Origin: Paraburkholderia tropica
GTDB taxonomy: Bacteria > Pseudomonadota > Gammaproteobacteria > Burkholderiales > Burkholderiaceae
Length of the DNA stretch: 64,000 nucleotides
Direction: 5' to 3'
NCBI RefSeq assembly: GCF_900109265.1
Contig: NZ_FNZM01000008.1
Span: forward strand, 62,001 to 126,000
Under the pieces are notes generated by a model, which worked only from the letters and a program-made list of their open reading frames with translations, searched no databases and was not told the DNA's origin. Numbering within the stretch: position 1 is the stretch's first letter; each line of letters starts with the position of its first letter. Of this stretch, positions 52,670 through 62,048 are shown piece after piece. Made by a program: the position numbers and the translations under genes.

Positions 52670-54355
52670 TTGAACGCGCCAGCCCTGCCCTACGCCTCCT
52701 CCGCTTCCCGCGCCAACGGCGTGCACCGCCGCGCCCGCCCGTTCGCCCTGCTCGCCGCGTGCCTGTGCCTCGCGCTCGCCGCCGGCTGCGCGACACGCCC
52801 GCCCGCCAGCGACTACCCGCGCCAGTCCACCGCCGCGATGTCCACCGCCGACGCCCGCGCCACGCCGCTCGGCGCCGCGCTGGCCGCGCCCGAAGCCGCG
52901 CATCCGGACCAGTCGGGCTTCCGCCTGCTGGCCACCGGCACCGACTCGTTGCAGATGCGCGTCGCGCTCGCGCGCGCGGCGACGAAAACGCTCGACATGC
53001 AGTACTACATCGCCAACGAGGACACCACCGGCAAGCTGCTGCTCGGCTCCGCGCTCTACGCGGCCGACCGCGGCGTGCGCGTGCGCATGCTCGTCGACGA
53101 CCTGAACTTCCACGACATCGACCGCCTGATGGCCGCGCTCAACAGCCATCCGAACATCCAGATCCGCGTGTTCAATCCGTACGGCAGCACCAGCGAGTCG
53201 ATGTTCACGCGCACGCGCAACTTCTTCACGAACGTCGACCAGTTCACGCGCCGCATGCACAACAAGGCGACCATCGTCGACAACGAACTGGTGATCGTGG
53301 GCGGGCGTAATCTCGGCGACGAGTACTTCAGTGCCAGTCCGACGCTGCAGTTCACCGATCTCGACGTACTGGGCGCGGGTCCGGTGGCGCGCGCGGTCTC
53401 CGACAGCTTCGACGCCTACTGGAACAGCGCGGTCTCGTATCCGCTCTCCGTGCTCAATCATCAGAAGTTCGACGCGCACGACCTCGACACCGCGCGCGAC
53501 GACCTGCGCCAGCACTGGCGCGACACCGCCGAGCCCTACAACGCGAAGCCGCTCAACGCCACGCCCCTCGCGCAGCAGATCACGCGCGGCGAACTCGGCC
53601 TTGTCTGGGCGAAATGGCATTTCGTGGCCGATTCGCCGGAAAAGATCGCGGGCGCGCACGACGGCGACCAACACGGCCAGATGGGCGACGCGATGCGTTC
53701 GCTGCTCGACCAGATCCATCAGGCGAACCGCAGCGTGCTGGTGTTCTCGCCGTACTTCGTGCCGCACGAGGCGGGCGTGCAGGCGATCCGCGACCTGACC
53801 GCGCGTGGCGTGCGCGTGGCGATCCTCACCAACTCGCTCGCGGCCACCGACGCCATCGCCGTGCAGGCCGGCTACAGCCCCTATCGCGTGCCGATGTTGC
53901 AGGCCGGCGCCGAGCTTTACGAGTTCAAGCCCGTGCAGCCCGCAGGATCGCCGCAGCGGCGCTTCGGCATCGTCGGTTCGCAGTCGCGCGCGAGCCTGCA
54001 CGCGAAGGCCTACGTGATCGACGACAGCACGCTCGTAATCGGCTCGCTCAATCTCGATCCGCGCTCGGCGAACCTGAACACGGAACTCGCGCTCTCGATC
54101 GACAGCGCGCCGGTCGCGCACGAGGTCACGGGCTATTTCGCGCTCGCCAGCTCGCCCAAGGCGAGCTACCGCGTCACGCTCGCCACGCCCGCGCAACTGG
54201 CGTCGATGCGCGGCAGCGCGATCTCCTCGCCGCTCGTCTGGACCGACGAGGAAGACGGCGCGATCCGCACCTACAACCTCGATCCTGGTGCGGGTTTCTA
54301 CCGAAATCTGCTAACCGGGCTATTCTTGCTGTTGCCGGTCGACAACCAGCTCTGA
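52670..54355 (+). CDS. Phospholipase D-like lipoprotein (two HKD motifs)
   Basis: 561-residue exported protein of the phospholipase D superfamily, cardiolipin-synthase-like. I prefer the TTG at 52670 because GAGGAG lies 7 bases upstream; an ATG at 52610 would add 20 residues but sits just after a TAGAAT -10 like sequence. The start then gives a lipoprotein signal with lipobox LAAGC (Cys40). Catalytic motifs are HNKATIVDNELVIVGG (His197, Lys199) and HAKAYVIDDSTLVIGS near residue 445, both with GG/GS-x-N after them. It may act in the periplasm on phospholipids; substrate unknown. Confidence 0.9.
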   Translation: MNAPALPYASSASRANGVHRRARPFALLAACLCLALAAGCATRPPASDYPRQSTAAMSTADARATPLGAALAAPEAAHPDQSGFRLLATGTDSLQMRVALARAATKTLDMQYYIANEDTTGKLLLGSALYAADRGVRVRMLVDDLNFHDIDRLMAALNSHPNIQIRVFNPYGSTSESMFTRTRNFFTNVDQFTRRMHNKATIVDNELVIVGGRNLGDEYFSASPTLQFTDLDVLGAGPVARAVSDSFDAYWNSAVSYPLSVLNHQKFDAHDLDTARDDLRQHWRDTAEPYNAKPLNATPLAQQITRGELGLVWAKWHFVADSPEKIAGAHDGDQHGQMGDAMRSLLDQIHQANRSVLVFSPYFVPHEAGVQAIRDLTARGVRVAILTNSLAATDAIAVQAGYSPYRVPMLQAGAELYEFKPVQPAGSPQRRFGIVGSQSRASLHAKAYVIDDSTLVIGSLNLDPRSANLNTELALSIDSAPVAHEVTGYFALASSPKASYRVTLATPAQLASMRGSAISSPLVWTDEEDGAIRTYNLDPGAGFYRNLLTGLFLLLPVDNQL

Positions 54356-54604
54356 TCCTCAGCGTCTGATCTTCAGCGCGGGCGAGTCGGCCAGGCCTCG
54401 ACGTCCGCCATCACAGCCAGCCGCGAGCGTCGCCCCGCCCCGCATGTGCGATTCGCATGCTCCGGGGCGCGGCCCGCCCGCACCGGCCTCGCGCCGCGCA
54501 GCCACGCGCTGCGACGCCGTCGCCCAGCCATCACGCGGATCGAACCCGTCACGAAAGCGGCGCGCGCCTTCGATGCAGCGCCGCGTCATTCACCGGAGTC
54601 ACCC

Positions 54605-56014
54605 ATGACCGCATCTCAAGACAACGTCCGCATGGAGCGCGACACGTTCGGCGAAATCGCCGTGCCCGCCGCGCAACTGTGGGGCGCGCAGACGCAGCGC
54701 TCGCTGCAGAACTTCCGCATCTCGACCGAGAAGCAGTCGCCGGAACTGATCACCGCGCTCGCGACCATCAAGCGAGCGGCCGCCGAAGTGAATCACGGCC
54801 TCGGCGTGCTCGACGAGTCCAAGGCGCGCGCGATCGTGCAGGCCGCCGACGAGATCATCGAAGGCAAGCATGCGGGCGAGTTCCCGCTCGCCGTCTGGCA
54901 GACCGGCTCGGGCACGCAGACCAACATGAACCTCAACGAGGTGATCGCGAATCGCGCGAGCGAGATTCTCGGCGGCGAGCGCGGCGAGGCGCGCAAGGTG
55001 CATCCCAACGACGACGTCAATCGCGGCCAGTCGTCCAACGACGTGTTCCCGACGGCCATGCACGTCGCGGCCGCCGTCGGCATCGTCAAGCATCTGCTGC
55101 CCGCGCTGAAGACGCTGCGCGACACGCTCGCGGCCAAGTCGAAGCAGTTCGGCGACATCGTCAAGATCGGCCGCACGCACCTGCAGGACGCCACGCCGCT
55201 CACGCTCGGCCAGGAGTTCTCGGGCTACGTCGCGCAGCTCGATCACGGCATCAAGCATGTGGAAACCACGCTGCCGCATCTCTACGAACTCGCGCAGGGC
55301 GGCACGGCGGTCGGCACCGGCCTGAACGCGCATCCGCAGTTCGCGCACAAGGTCGCCGAATCCATCGCGAAGCTCACGGGCGTGCCCTTCGTCACGGCGC
55401 CCAACAAGTTCGAGGTGATGGCCGCCGCCGACGCGCTCGTGTTCGCGCACGGCGCGCTCAAGACCGTGGCCGCGAGCCTCATGAAGATCGCCAACGACGT
55501 TCGCTGGCTCGCGAGCGGCCCGCGCTGCGGTCTCGGCGAACTGTCGATTCCCGAGAACGAGCCGGGCAGCTCGATCATGCCGGGCAAGGTGAACCCCACG
55601 CAGTCCGAAGCGCTGACGATGCTCTGCTGCCAGGTGTTCGGCAACGACGTGGCCGTGAACATCGGCGGCGCGAGCGGCAACTTCGAACTGAACGTGTTCC
55701 GCCCGATGATCGCGCACAACGTACTGCAATCGATCCGCCTGCTCGCCGACGGCGCGCTCAGCTTCAACGATCATTGCGCGGTGGGCATCGAGCCGAATCG
55801 CGACCGCATCGACACGCTGCTCAACGAGTCGCTGATGCTGGTGACGGCGCTCAATCCGCACATCGGCTACGACAAGGCCGCGCAGATCGCCAAGAAGGCG
55901 CACAAGGAAGGCACGACGCTCAAGGCCGCCGCGCTCGCGCTCGGCCACGTGACCGAGCAGCAGTTCGACGAGTGGGTGAAGCCCGGCGAGATGGTCGGCA
56001 ACCTGAAGGGCTGA
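54605..56014 (+). CDS. fumC: Fumarate hydratase class II FumC
   Basis: Converts fumarate and malate in the TCA cycle without an iron-sulfur cluster. The 469 residues include [23 protein letters not shown] at the start, [17 protein letters not shown] near 98, [20 protein letters not shown] near 134, [20 protein letters not shown] near 187 and the lyase signature [15 protein letters not shown] near 320. The start at 54605 is family-consistent. A strong terminator follows. Confidence 0.98.
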   Translation: MTASQDNVRMERDTFGEIAVPAAQLWGAQTQRSLQNFRISTEKQSPELITALATIKRAAAEVNHGLGVLDESKARAIVQAADEIIEGKHAGEFPLAVWQTGSGTQTNMNLNEVIANRASEILGGERGEARKVHPNDDVNRGQSSNDVFPTAMHVAAAVGIVKHLLPALKTLRDTLAAKSKQFGDIVKIGRTHLQDATPLTLGQEFSGYVAQLDHGIKHVETTLPHLYELAQGGTAVGTGLNAHPQFAHKVAESIAKLTGVPFVTAPNKFEVMAAADALVFAHGALKTVAASLMKIANDVRWLASGPRCGLGELSIPENEPGSSIMPGKVNPTQSEALTMLCCQVFGNDVAVNIGGASGNFELNVFRPMIAHNVLQSIRLLADGALSFNDHCAVGIEPNRDRIDTLLNESLMLVTALNPHIGYDKAAQIAKKAHKEGTTLKAAALALGHVTEQQFDEWVKPGEMVGNLKG

Positions 56015-56063
56015 GCGCGGACGCACATGCAGAATCAGCCCTGAATCAAGGGCTGAAATGCAG

Positions 56064-56101
56064 AACGGGCGGCGAGGATCGAACCTCGCCGCCCGTTTTT
56101 T
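56064..56101. terminator. Terminator between fumC and the thioesterase gene
   Basis: AACGGGCGGCGAGG (56064-56077) pairs perfectly with CCTCGCCGCCCGTT (56084-56097) around a 6-base loop, followed by T6. The genes are convergent; the T-run favours fumC. Confidence 0.93.
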
Positions 56102-56119
56102 ATTCCGGCGTCGTGCGTG

Positions 56120-56623
56120 TCAGACTTCGCCCTTCGCCACTTCCTCCGGCTTCAGTTCGACGATCGCATCGAGCGCTTCCTTCACGTCGAGCGCGTATTT
56201 CGCGAGGCGTTTCTGCTCGTCGGTTTCCGGCACGAAGGTCGGGACGGGAATCGGGTTGCCGTTTTCGTCGACGGCCACGAACACGATCAGGCAATCGGTC
56301 GTCAGACGCAACTGGCCGCTCTTCGGGTCGCCCGCGTGCACGGTGATGTGAATGTGCATCGACGTGCGGCCCGTGGCCACCACGCGCGCGCGCAGCTCGA
56401 CCATGTTGCCGACGAGGATCGGACGGCGAAAGCGGATGTTGCCCACGCTCACCGTCACGCAATAGCGGCCCGACCAGACGGCCGCGCAGGCGTAGGCGGT
56501 TTCGTCGATCCATTTCATCAACGCACCGCCGTGGACTTTGCCGCCGAAATTCACCGAGGTCGGTTCGGCAAGGAAGCGGAACGTCGTTTCCGAACGGTCC
56601 AGCGGCTGGGAAGGCGTACTCAT
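56120..56623 (-). CDS. Acyl-CoA thioesterase, YciA type
   Basis: 167-residue hotdog-fold thioesterase that hydrolyses acyl-CoA. The signature NFGGKVHGGALMKWIDETAYACA near residues 25-47 holds the family helix with the acidic catalytic residue, and GNMVELRARVVATGRTSMHI follows. The length and the tail (VPETDEQKRLAKYALDVKEALD) fit the YciA group. Preferred chain length cannot be judged. Confidence 0.92.
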   Translation of the reverse strand: MSTPSQPLDRSETTFRFLAEPTSVNFGGKVHGGALMKWIDETAYACAAVWSGRYCVTVSVGNIRFRRPILVGNMVELRARVVATGRTSMHIHITVHAGDPKSGQLRLTTDCLIVFVAVDENGNPIPVPTFVPETDEQKRLAKYALDVKEALDAIVELKPEEVAKGEV

Positions 56624-56847
56624 ATCGGCTCCGCTCGTGTGGGGTTTTTGCGCTTGCGCGGCGTGGAATCGTCGCAGCGATTCGTTTATAGGAGCGACCG
56701 ATTATACGAGCGCAATAAGGCATCCGCAGCCGTGCTTTTGGTACGGATGTTTTGCAGATTCGTTGAAAACCCGGCCCCGCGCTGCTGCGGAAATTTCGCC
56801 GATATTTTTGCGGATTTTTCGCGGATTTTACGTCGATGCCGCGCGCT

Positions 56848-57876
56848 TCACGCCGCCGAAAACCGCGCGCGATAGTCGACCGGAAGCACGCCATAGCGCC
56901 GCTCGAACGCGCGGCGCAGGTTCTGCTCGCTGCCGAAACCGCAGTCGGCGGCAATACGTTTGACAGGCCGACGCGATTGCGCGAGCGCGTGCGCGGCCGC
57001 TTCGATGCGCATCGCGGCCACAGTGCGCGCCGGCGTGCGCCCCACCGCTTCCACGTAGCGGCGCGCGAACGTGCGCGGGCTCATGCGCGCTTCCTCGGCG
57101 AGCCGCTCCACGCTCAGCTCGACATGCAGATTTGCAGCCATCCAGCCGTGCAGCGCCTCGAACGCACCGCCCGCCGCGCTCTGCGCTTCGAGCGTCTCGC
57201 TGAACTGCGCCTGACCGCCCGGACGCTTCATGAACACGACGAGTCGGCGCGCCGCCTGCATCGCGACCGCGTGACCGTAGTCCTCCTCGATCAGCGCGAG
57301 CGACAGGTCGATACCCGCCGTCACGCCCGCCGACGTCCAGACCGCGCGGCCGTCACGCTCGTCGCGCAGCCAGATCGGCTCGGGATCGACATCGATTTGC
57401 GGATAACGGCGCGCGAGTTGCGCCGCGTTGCGCCAGTGCGTCGTGGCGCGGCGGCCGTCGAGCAGGCCGGCGGCGGCCAGATAGAACGCGCCCGTGCAGA
57501 CCGAAGCGACCCGGCGCGCGCGCGGCGCGGCGGCCGCGATCCACGCGACCAGCGCGGGATCGGGCACGGTCGTGTCGTCGATGGGAATGCCGGGGACGAT
57601 CAGCGTGTCGAGGGTGGCGGGGTCGATCGTGTCGAGCCGCTCGGTGACGACCGGCAAGCCCGCGAAGGTCGGCAGCACGCCGCCCGCCAGCGAGGCGACG
57701 GTGACGCGGTAGGCGTGTGCTTCGCCAGGCGAAGGCGTCGGCGATTGCCGCGCCGAGGCCGCGCGTACCGCCAGTTCGGCGCGCCAGAACGCCTCGACGG
57801 GGCCGCAGGCATCGAGCAGCACGAGTTCGGGCGCGACCGCGAAAACCACATGCCGTGCGGGAGAGGAAAAAGTCAT
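56848..57876 (-). CDS. GlxA family transcriptional regulator (DJ-1/PfpI + AraC)
   Basis: 342 residues. The N-terminal DJ-1/PfpI-like domain (VVFAVAPELVLLDACGPVEAFWRA, RRVASVCTGAFYLAAAGLLDGRRATTHW, where the cysteine is in the nucleophile-elbow position) is followed by an AraC DNA-binding domain (LSVERLAEEARMSPRTFARRY and PVKRIAADCGFGSEQNLRRAFERRYGVLP). Such regulators control metabolism of glycine betaine, amino acids and related compounds; the target here is not visible. The ATG at 57876 is used because similarity starts there. Confidence 0.92.
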   Translation of the reverse strand: MTFSSPARHVVFAVAPELVLLDACGPVEAFWRAELAVRAASARQSPTPSPGEAHAYRVTVASLAGGVLPTFAGLPVVTERLDTIDPATLDTLIVPGIPIDDTTVPDPALVAWIAAAAPRARRVASVCTGAFYLAAAGLLDGRRATTHWRNAAQLARRYPQIDVDPEPIWLRDERDGRAVWTSAGVTAGIDLSLALIEEDYGHAVAMQAARRLVVFMKRPGGQAQFSETLEAQSAAGGAFEALHGWMAANLHVELSVERLAEEARMSPRTFARRYVEAVGRTPARTVAAMRIEAAAHALAQSRRPVKRIAADCGFGSEQNLRRAFERRYGVLPVDYRARFSAA

Positions 57877-58018
57877 GGCGCCAACCTGCGACGTAGCCGG
57901 GAACGCACCATCATCGCATGGGCGCATGTGGCAGTTACGTCAAGCCGGCATCAATTTCCGCCACCGCGTCCGACGGCGAGAACGCGCGAAGGAAGCGCTC
58001 AGGCATCGCGCAGATATC

Positions 58019-58162
58019 TCAGTTGCGAACCGAAATGCCCTGATCGATCGTGCCGTACATGGTGATGCCGCTCGCGCTGCTGCTCGCCGGCGTGCCGCCT
58101 GCGCAGGCCGCGCACAGCATCGTGAACGCGGCGAGCGTGCCAATGGCCAGAATCCGTTTCAT
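58019..58162 (-). CDS. Very small predicted lipoprotein (47 residues)
   Basis: Short frame starting MKRILAIGTLAAFTMLCAAC, a signal peptide with a lipobox-like CAAC and probable lipid attachment at Cys20, followed by AGGTPASSSASGITMYGTID and QGISVRN then stop. The mature part is only about 28 residues; MYGTIDQGISV resembles the first beta-strand sequence of Burkholderia porins (YGxxDxG). It is likely real because of the signal peptide and codon pattern. No strong Shine-Dalgarno site is visible. Function unknown. Confidence 0.65.
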   Translation of the reverse strand: MKRILAIGTLAAFTMLCAACAGGTPASSSASGITMYGTIDQGISVRN

Positions 58163-58373
58163 GACTGCCTGTCTGCTTCGAGTGAGAGTCCGATTTTAGC
58201 GCGCGGGCCCGAGGCGCTTCAGTTTCGCGGGCGCAGCGATATTTCACGTCACGCTGAAACGTCGAATGCCGATGTTCGCTAGAGTGAGGACATGGGCCGC
58301 CGCGCCGAAACGAACGCGAGCGCGCCCGAACGCACCCAAACTCATCGCAAGTCAAGCGAAGCCAGGAGCCGCC

Positions 58374-59087
58374 ATGATCCTTCCCGCCAGCGACGACACC
58401 CAGCATTTCCCCGGCCTCGCCCGCGTCGCCGCCCTGCTCGCCGATCCCGGCCGCGCCGCCATGCTGTGGTCGCTGATGGACGGCAGCGCGCGTCCCGCCG
58501 GCGAACTCACGCTGATCGCAGGCCTGTCGCCGTCCGCCGCGAGCGCGCACCTGGCGCGGCTCGCCGAAGGCGGACTGCTCGCGCTCGACGTGCGCGGACG
58601 CCATCGCTATTACCGCATCGCCACGCCCGAGGTCGCGCAGGCCATCGAGGCGCTGATGAACGTCGCGCACGCCGCCGCGCCCGCGCGGCCCGTCACGCGC
58701 CCCGCGCGCACGGTGCCGGTGGAGATGCGCCACGCGCGCACCTGCTACGACCATATGGCGGGCGAAGTCGCGGTGCGCGTGTTCGAGCGGCTCGTCGACG
58801 GCGGCCTGCTCGTGCGCGACGGCGAGGACCTCGACGCCACGCCTGCGGGCATCGACCGGCTCGCCGCGTGGGGCCTCGATCTGTCGGCGTTGCGCTCGCG
58901 GCGGCGGCGCTTCGCCTGCACCTGTCTCGACTGGAGCGAGCGGCGTCCGCATCTGGGCGGCGCGCTCGGCGCGGCGCTGCTCGAGCGCTTCACGGCGAAT
59001 GGCTGGGTCGAGCGCACGAGCCGTCCGCGCGTGCTGCGCATCACGCCGTCCGGACAGCGCGAATTCAACGCCTTCGCGCCGGCCTGA
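58374..59087 (+). CDS. ArsR-type winged-helix transcriptional regulator
   Basis: 237 residues. The N-terminal winged helix is clear (FPGLARVAALLADPGRAAML, LTLIAGLSPSAASAHLARLAEGGLL, RHRYYRIATPEVAQAIEALM). The C-terminal half (RHARTCYDHMAGEVAVRVFE, CTCLDWSERRPHLGGALGAALL) contains cysteine and histidine residues that may bind metal or sense redox, as in the longer ArsR regulators. The AGGAG site before 58374 decides the start. The regulated gene is unknown. Confidence 0.9.
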   Translation: MILPASDDTQHFPGLARVAALLADPGRAAMLWSLMDGSARPAGELTLIAGLSPSAASAHLARLAEGGLLALDVRGRHRYYRIATPEVAQAIEALMNVAHAAAPARPVTRPARTVPVEMRHARTCYDHMAGEVAVRVFERLVDGGLLVRDGEDLDATPAGIDRLAAWGLDLSALRSRRRRFACTCLDWSERRPHLGGALGAALLERFTANGWVERTSRPRVLRITPSGQREFNAFAPA

Positions 59088-59304
59088 AACGGCCAACCGA
59101 AACGGCGACAGGCACCAAAATTCTGACAAATACCCGACAACTCCCCGCAAATCACCGCGAAATTCGTCACTTACGACAGAGTCCACACGTTCTGTTACAT
59201 CTAGTGCATAGCCCTTAACAATTCCGTGTGCATGGAAACAGGCCGGGCGGATAGAGTGCCCCACATGGCTCCCCGAAATGTTCGGCGGGCCGTGGAGAAC
59301 CAAA

Positions 59305-61923
59305 ATGACACCGTGCACTTCATCGCTCCTGCCGCTGCGCCGCACCCGCCGCGCACAGGCTCACACGCTCATCGCCGGCGCCGTGTTCGCCGCCTTCGCG
59401 CTCAACCTCGCCAGTCCGGCCGCCTACGCCCAGGCGGCGCCCGGCGCCGTGGCGCAGGCCGGCGATCCGCCCGGACGCGTCGCGCGTCTCGACTACACGG
59501 CGGGCGCCGTCACCACTGAGCCCGCGGGCGCGACCGACTGGTCCTACGCCCAACTGAACCGCCCGCTCACGACCGGCGACCAGCTCTGGAACGACGCCAA
59601 CGCACGCTCGGAAATGCACATCGGCTCGACGGCTGTGCGCATGGGGCCGCAGACGAGCCTCGACGTCCTCAATCTCGACGATTCGAACGCGCAGCTGAAG
59701 GTGGCACAAGGCACGCTCTCGACGCGCGTGCGCGAACTGCCGCCGGGCAGCGCGTATGAAATCGACACGCCGAATCTCGCGCTCGGCGTGAGCGGCCCTG
59801 GCGACTATCGCGTCGACGTCGCGCCCGACGGCAGCAGCACGACCGTGACGGTGCGCAGCGGCAGCGCGACGGTCTACGGCGAGAACGGCCAGACGCCGAT
59901 CCAGGCGGGCCAGCAGATCCGTTTCGCGGGCACCGACCTGCAGCAGGTGGCCAGCGACGCCGCCCCGCCGCCCGACGCCTTCGATCAGTGGGCGCTCGCG
60001 CGCGACGCCGCCGAGGACCGCTCGGTCTCGGCGCGCTATGTCTCGCGCGACGTGCCCGGCTATCAGGATCTCGACGCCAACGGCACGTGGCGCGACAGCC
60101 CGCAGTACGGCGAAGTGTGGATGCCGAATGCGGTGCCGACGGGCTGGGCGCCCTATCACGACGGCCACTGGGTCTGGCAGGCGCCTTGGGGCTGGACCTG
60201 GGTCGACGACGCCCCGTGGGGCTTCGCGCCGTATCACTACGGCCGCTGGGCGCAGGTCGACGACAGCTGGGCCTGGGTGCCGGGTCCGATGGTCGAAACC
60301 GCGCAGCCCGTGTACGCGCCCGCGCTCGTCGCCTTCGTGGGCGGCGGCGGTGGCGGCGGCTCGGACTGGGGCGTGAATCTGGCGATCGGCGGCGCGGCCG
60401 CGGCGGGCGTGGCCTGGTTCGCGCTCGGGCCGGGCGAACCGTGGCATCCGCACTGGGGCGGCTGGAGCCCGCGCTACTACGAGCGCGTGAACCAGAATGT
60501 CGTCGTCAACAACTACCGGCGCGACGTGAACATCACGAACATCAACGTGCACAACACGTACGTGAATTACCGCGTGCCGGGCGCCGTGACCGCCGTGCCC
60601 GCGACGGCCTTCGTGCACGGCCAGTCGACGTCGCGCTTCGCGCAGCACGTCGATCCGCGTCAGTGGCAGAACGCGCGCATCCAGTCGGGCACGCCGGGCA
60701 TCGCGCCGGTTCAGGGCAGCTTCGGGCCGAACATGCGCCGCGCCGACTACCGGCCGCCGGCGTCGCTGAATCAGCGTCAGGTGGTCGCGACCCGCGCGCC
60801 GGTCGCGCCGCCCGCGTTCCACGACAACCTCGCACAACGCTTCGCCCACGGCGGCGGCACGGTGCCGGGCGCGGGCGCGCCGGTGGTGCGCGTCTCGGCG
60901 CCCGCCCACGCCTCGTTCTCGCCGTTCTCACCGTCCGCTCGCGGCGGCTCGCCGCAGCAGAACGTGCGCGTCGTGACGCCCCACTCGCCGGTGATCGGCG
61001 CGGGCGCGCGTCCGAACGGCGCGCCGGGCCAGCCCGGCGGTGTCGCGCAGAACGCGCCGCATGGTCAGCCCGGCGCGCAGCCGATGGGGGCGAACATGGC
61101 AAACGGCCACGGCCCGGCGATGGCGCAATCGCCGCAGGCGCGACCGGGCCAACCTGCCCCGCAACAAGCCCGGCAAGCGCCCGGCGCGCAGGGCGTGCCG
61201 CGTCCGCCGCAGTTCGCGGGCCGTCCCGAGGCCGGTCGTCCGGAAGCGGGCCAGCCGCAGACGGCGATGAACGGCCGTGCTCCGACGGCCGGTGCGCCGG
61301 GCGAAACACATCAGCCGGTCTGGACCCAGCCGCATACGCCGATGGCCATGCGCGGTCAGCCTGGCGGCAACGAAGCGGGCCGCCCGCAGCAGGCGCAACC
61401 CGCGCAACAGGCGCCGCACGAGGCGCGCGAAGGCGCACCGGGACGCGCGCCCGAAGCCGCAGCGGGTCAGCCGCAACGCGTGCCGCAGCCCGCGCAGATG
61501 CAGCCGCGTCCGGAGCAGGCGCAATCGCGCGCCGAGCCGCGTCCGCAAGCGCAGCCGCAGCCGCAGCAGGCTCAGGCGCAACCGCGTCAGGAATTCCGTC
61601 CGCAACCGCAAGCGCAGCCGCAGCCAGCGCGCGTGGAAAACCGTCCGCAGCCGCAGCCGCAGCCGCAAGCCCAGCCGCGTCAGGAATTTCACCCGCAGCC
61701 GCAACCGCAGCCGCAGCAACAGGCTCGCCAGGAGTTCCACCCGCAGCCGCGTCAGGAGCCGCAAGCGCAGCCGCGCCAGGAATTCCATCCGCAGCCCCAG
61801 CCGCAGCCGCGCGCGGAAGCCCGTCCGCAACCGCAGCCGCATCAGGAGGCGCCGCGCCCGCAACCCGCGCCGCATCCGCAGGAGCACGCGGGCGGCAATC
61901 ACGACGATCGTCATCACGGTTGA
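59305..61923 (+). CDS. Large secreted FecR-domain / DUF6600-like protein with Q/P-rich tail
   Basis: 872 residues. A long signal peptide ends near residue 42 (ASPAAYAQAAPG). Then a FecR-type beta domain (about 50-220: VARLDYTAGAVTTEPAG, GSTAVRMGPQTSLDVLNLD, TLSTRVRELPPGSAYEI, YRVDVAPDGSSTTVTVRSG). A Trp-rich region follows (about 250-330: GTWRDSPQYGEVWMPNAV, HWVWQAPWGWTWVDDAPWGF, YGRWAQVDDSWAWVPGP), typical of DUF6600. The last 350 residues are low complexity, rich in Q, P, A, G and R, with RQEFHPQPQ units. GGAGAA upstream supports the ATG at 59305. Probably cell-surface or periplasmic; function unknown. Confidence 0.88.
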   Translation: MTPCTSSLLPLRRTRRAQAHTLIAGAVFAAFALNLASPAAYAQAAPGAVAQAGDPPGRVARLDYTAGAVTTEPAGATDWSYAQLNRPLTTGDQLWNDANARSEMHIGSTAVRMGPQTSLDVLNLDDSNAQLKVAQGTLSTRVRELPPGSAYEIDTPNLALGVSGPGDYRVDVAPDGSSTTVTVRSGSATVYGENGQTPIQAGQQIRFAGTDLQQVASDAAPPPDAFDQWALARDAAEDRSVSARYVSRDVPGYQDLDANGTWRDSPQYGEVWMPNAVPTGWAPYHDGHWVWQAPWGWTWVDDAPWGFAPYHYGRWAQVDDSWAWVPGPMVETAQPVYAPALVAFVGGGGGGGSDWGVNLAIGGAAAAGVAWFALGPGEPWHPHWGGWSPRYYERVNQNVVVNNYRRDVNITNINVHNTYVNYRVPGAVTAVPATAFVHGQSTSRFAQHVDPRQWQNARIQSGTPGIAPVQGSFGPNMRRADYRPPASLNQRQVVATRAPVAPPAFHDNLAQRFAHGGGTVPGAGAPVVRVSAPAHASFSPFSPSARGGSPQQNVRVVTPHSPVIGAGARPNGAPGQPGGVAQNAPHGQPGAQPMGANMANGHGPAMAQSPQARPGQPAPQQARQAPGAQGVPRPPQFAGRPEAGRPEAGQPQTAMNGRAPTAGAPGETHQPVWTQPHTPMAMRGQPGGNEAGRPQQAQPAQQAPHEAREGAPGRAPEAAAGQPQRVPQPAQMQPRPEQAQSRAEPRPQAQPQPQQAQAQPRQEFRPQPQAQPQPARVENRPQPQPQPQAQPRQEFHPQPQPQPQQQARQEFHPQPRQEPQAQPRQEFHPQPQPQPRAEARPQPQPHQEAPRPQPAPHPQEHAGGNHDDRHHG
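61586..61830 (+). repeat. Tandem repeat region encoding RQEF(R/H)PQPQ units
   Basis: Four copies of a unit that starts CGTCAGGAATTC or a close variant and continues with runs of CCGCAGCCGCAG, giving Q-E-F-R/H-P-Q-P-Q motifs. The units are separated by Q/P/A stretches of variable length. This is within the FecR/DUF6600-like gene and may change length between strains. Confidence 0.8.
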
Positions 61924-61955
61924 TCGGCGCTGACCGAATCGCTGCGTCAGCAACG

Positions 61956-61993
61956 AAAAAGCCCGCGAACGAAAACGTTTCGCGGGCTTTTTT
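61956..61993 (+). terminator. Intrinsic terminator of the FecR/DUF6600 gene
   Basis: AAAAAGCCCGCGAA (61956-61969) pairs with TTCGCGGGCTTTTT (61979-61992) around a 9-base loop with a T-run. It also provides an A/T-flanked stem for the convergent thyA transcript. Confidence 0.92.
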
Positions 61994-62048
61994 ATCGGCT
62001 CGAAGCGCCTGACTCGCAGGCAATGGCCGGGATCGCGCTACAAAAACC

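Noticed and set aside
54599..56026. Open frame of 475 codons antisense to fumC
   Set aside because: Shadow of fumC, without any motif.
57999..59345. Minus-strand frame of 448 codons around the ArsR gene
   Set aside because: Shadow frame; the real minus-strand signal in this area is the 47-residue lipoprotein in another frame.
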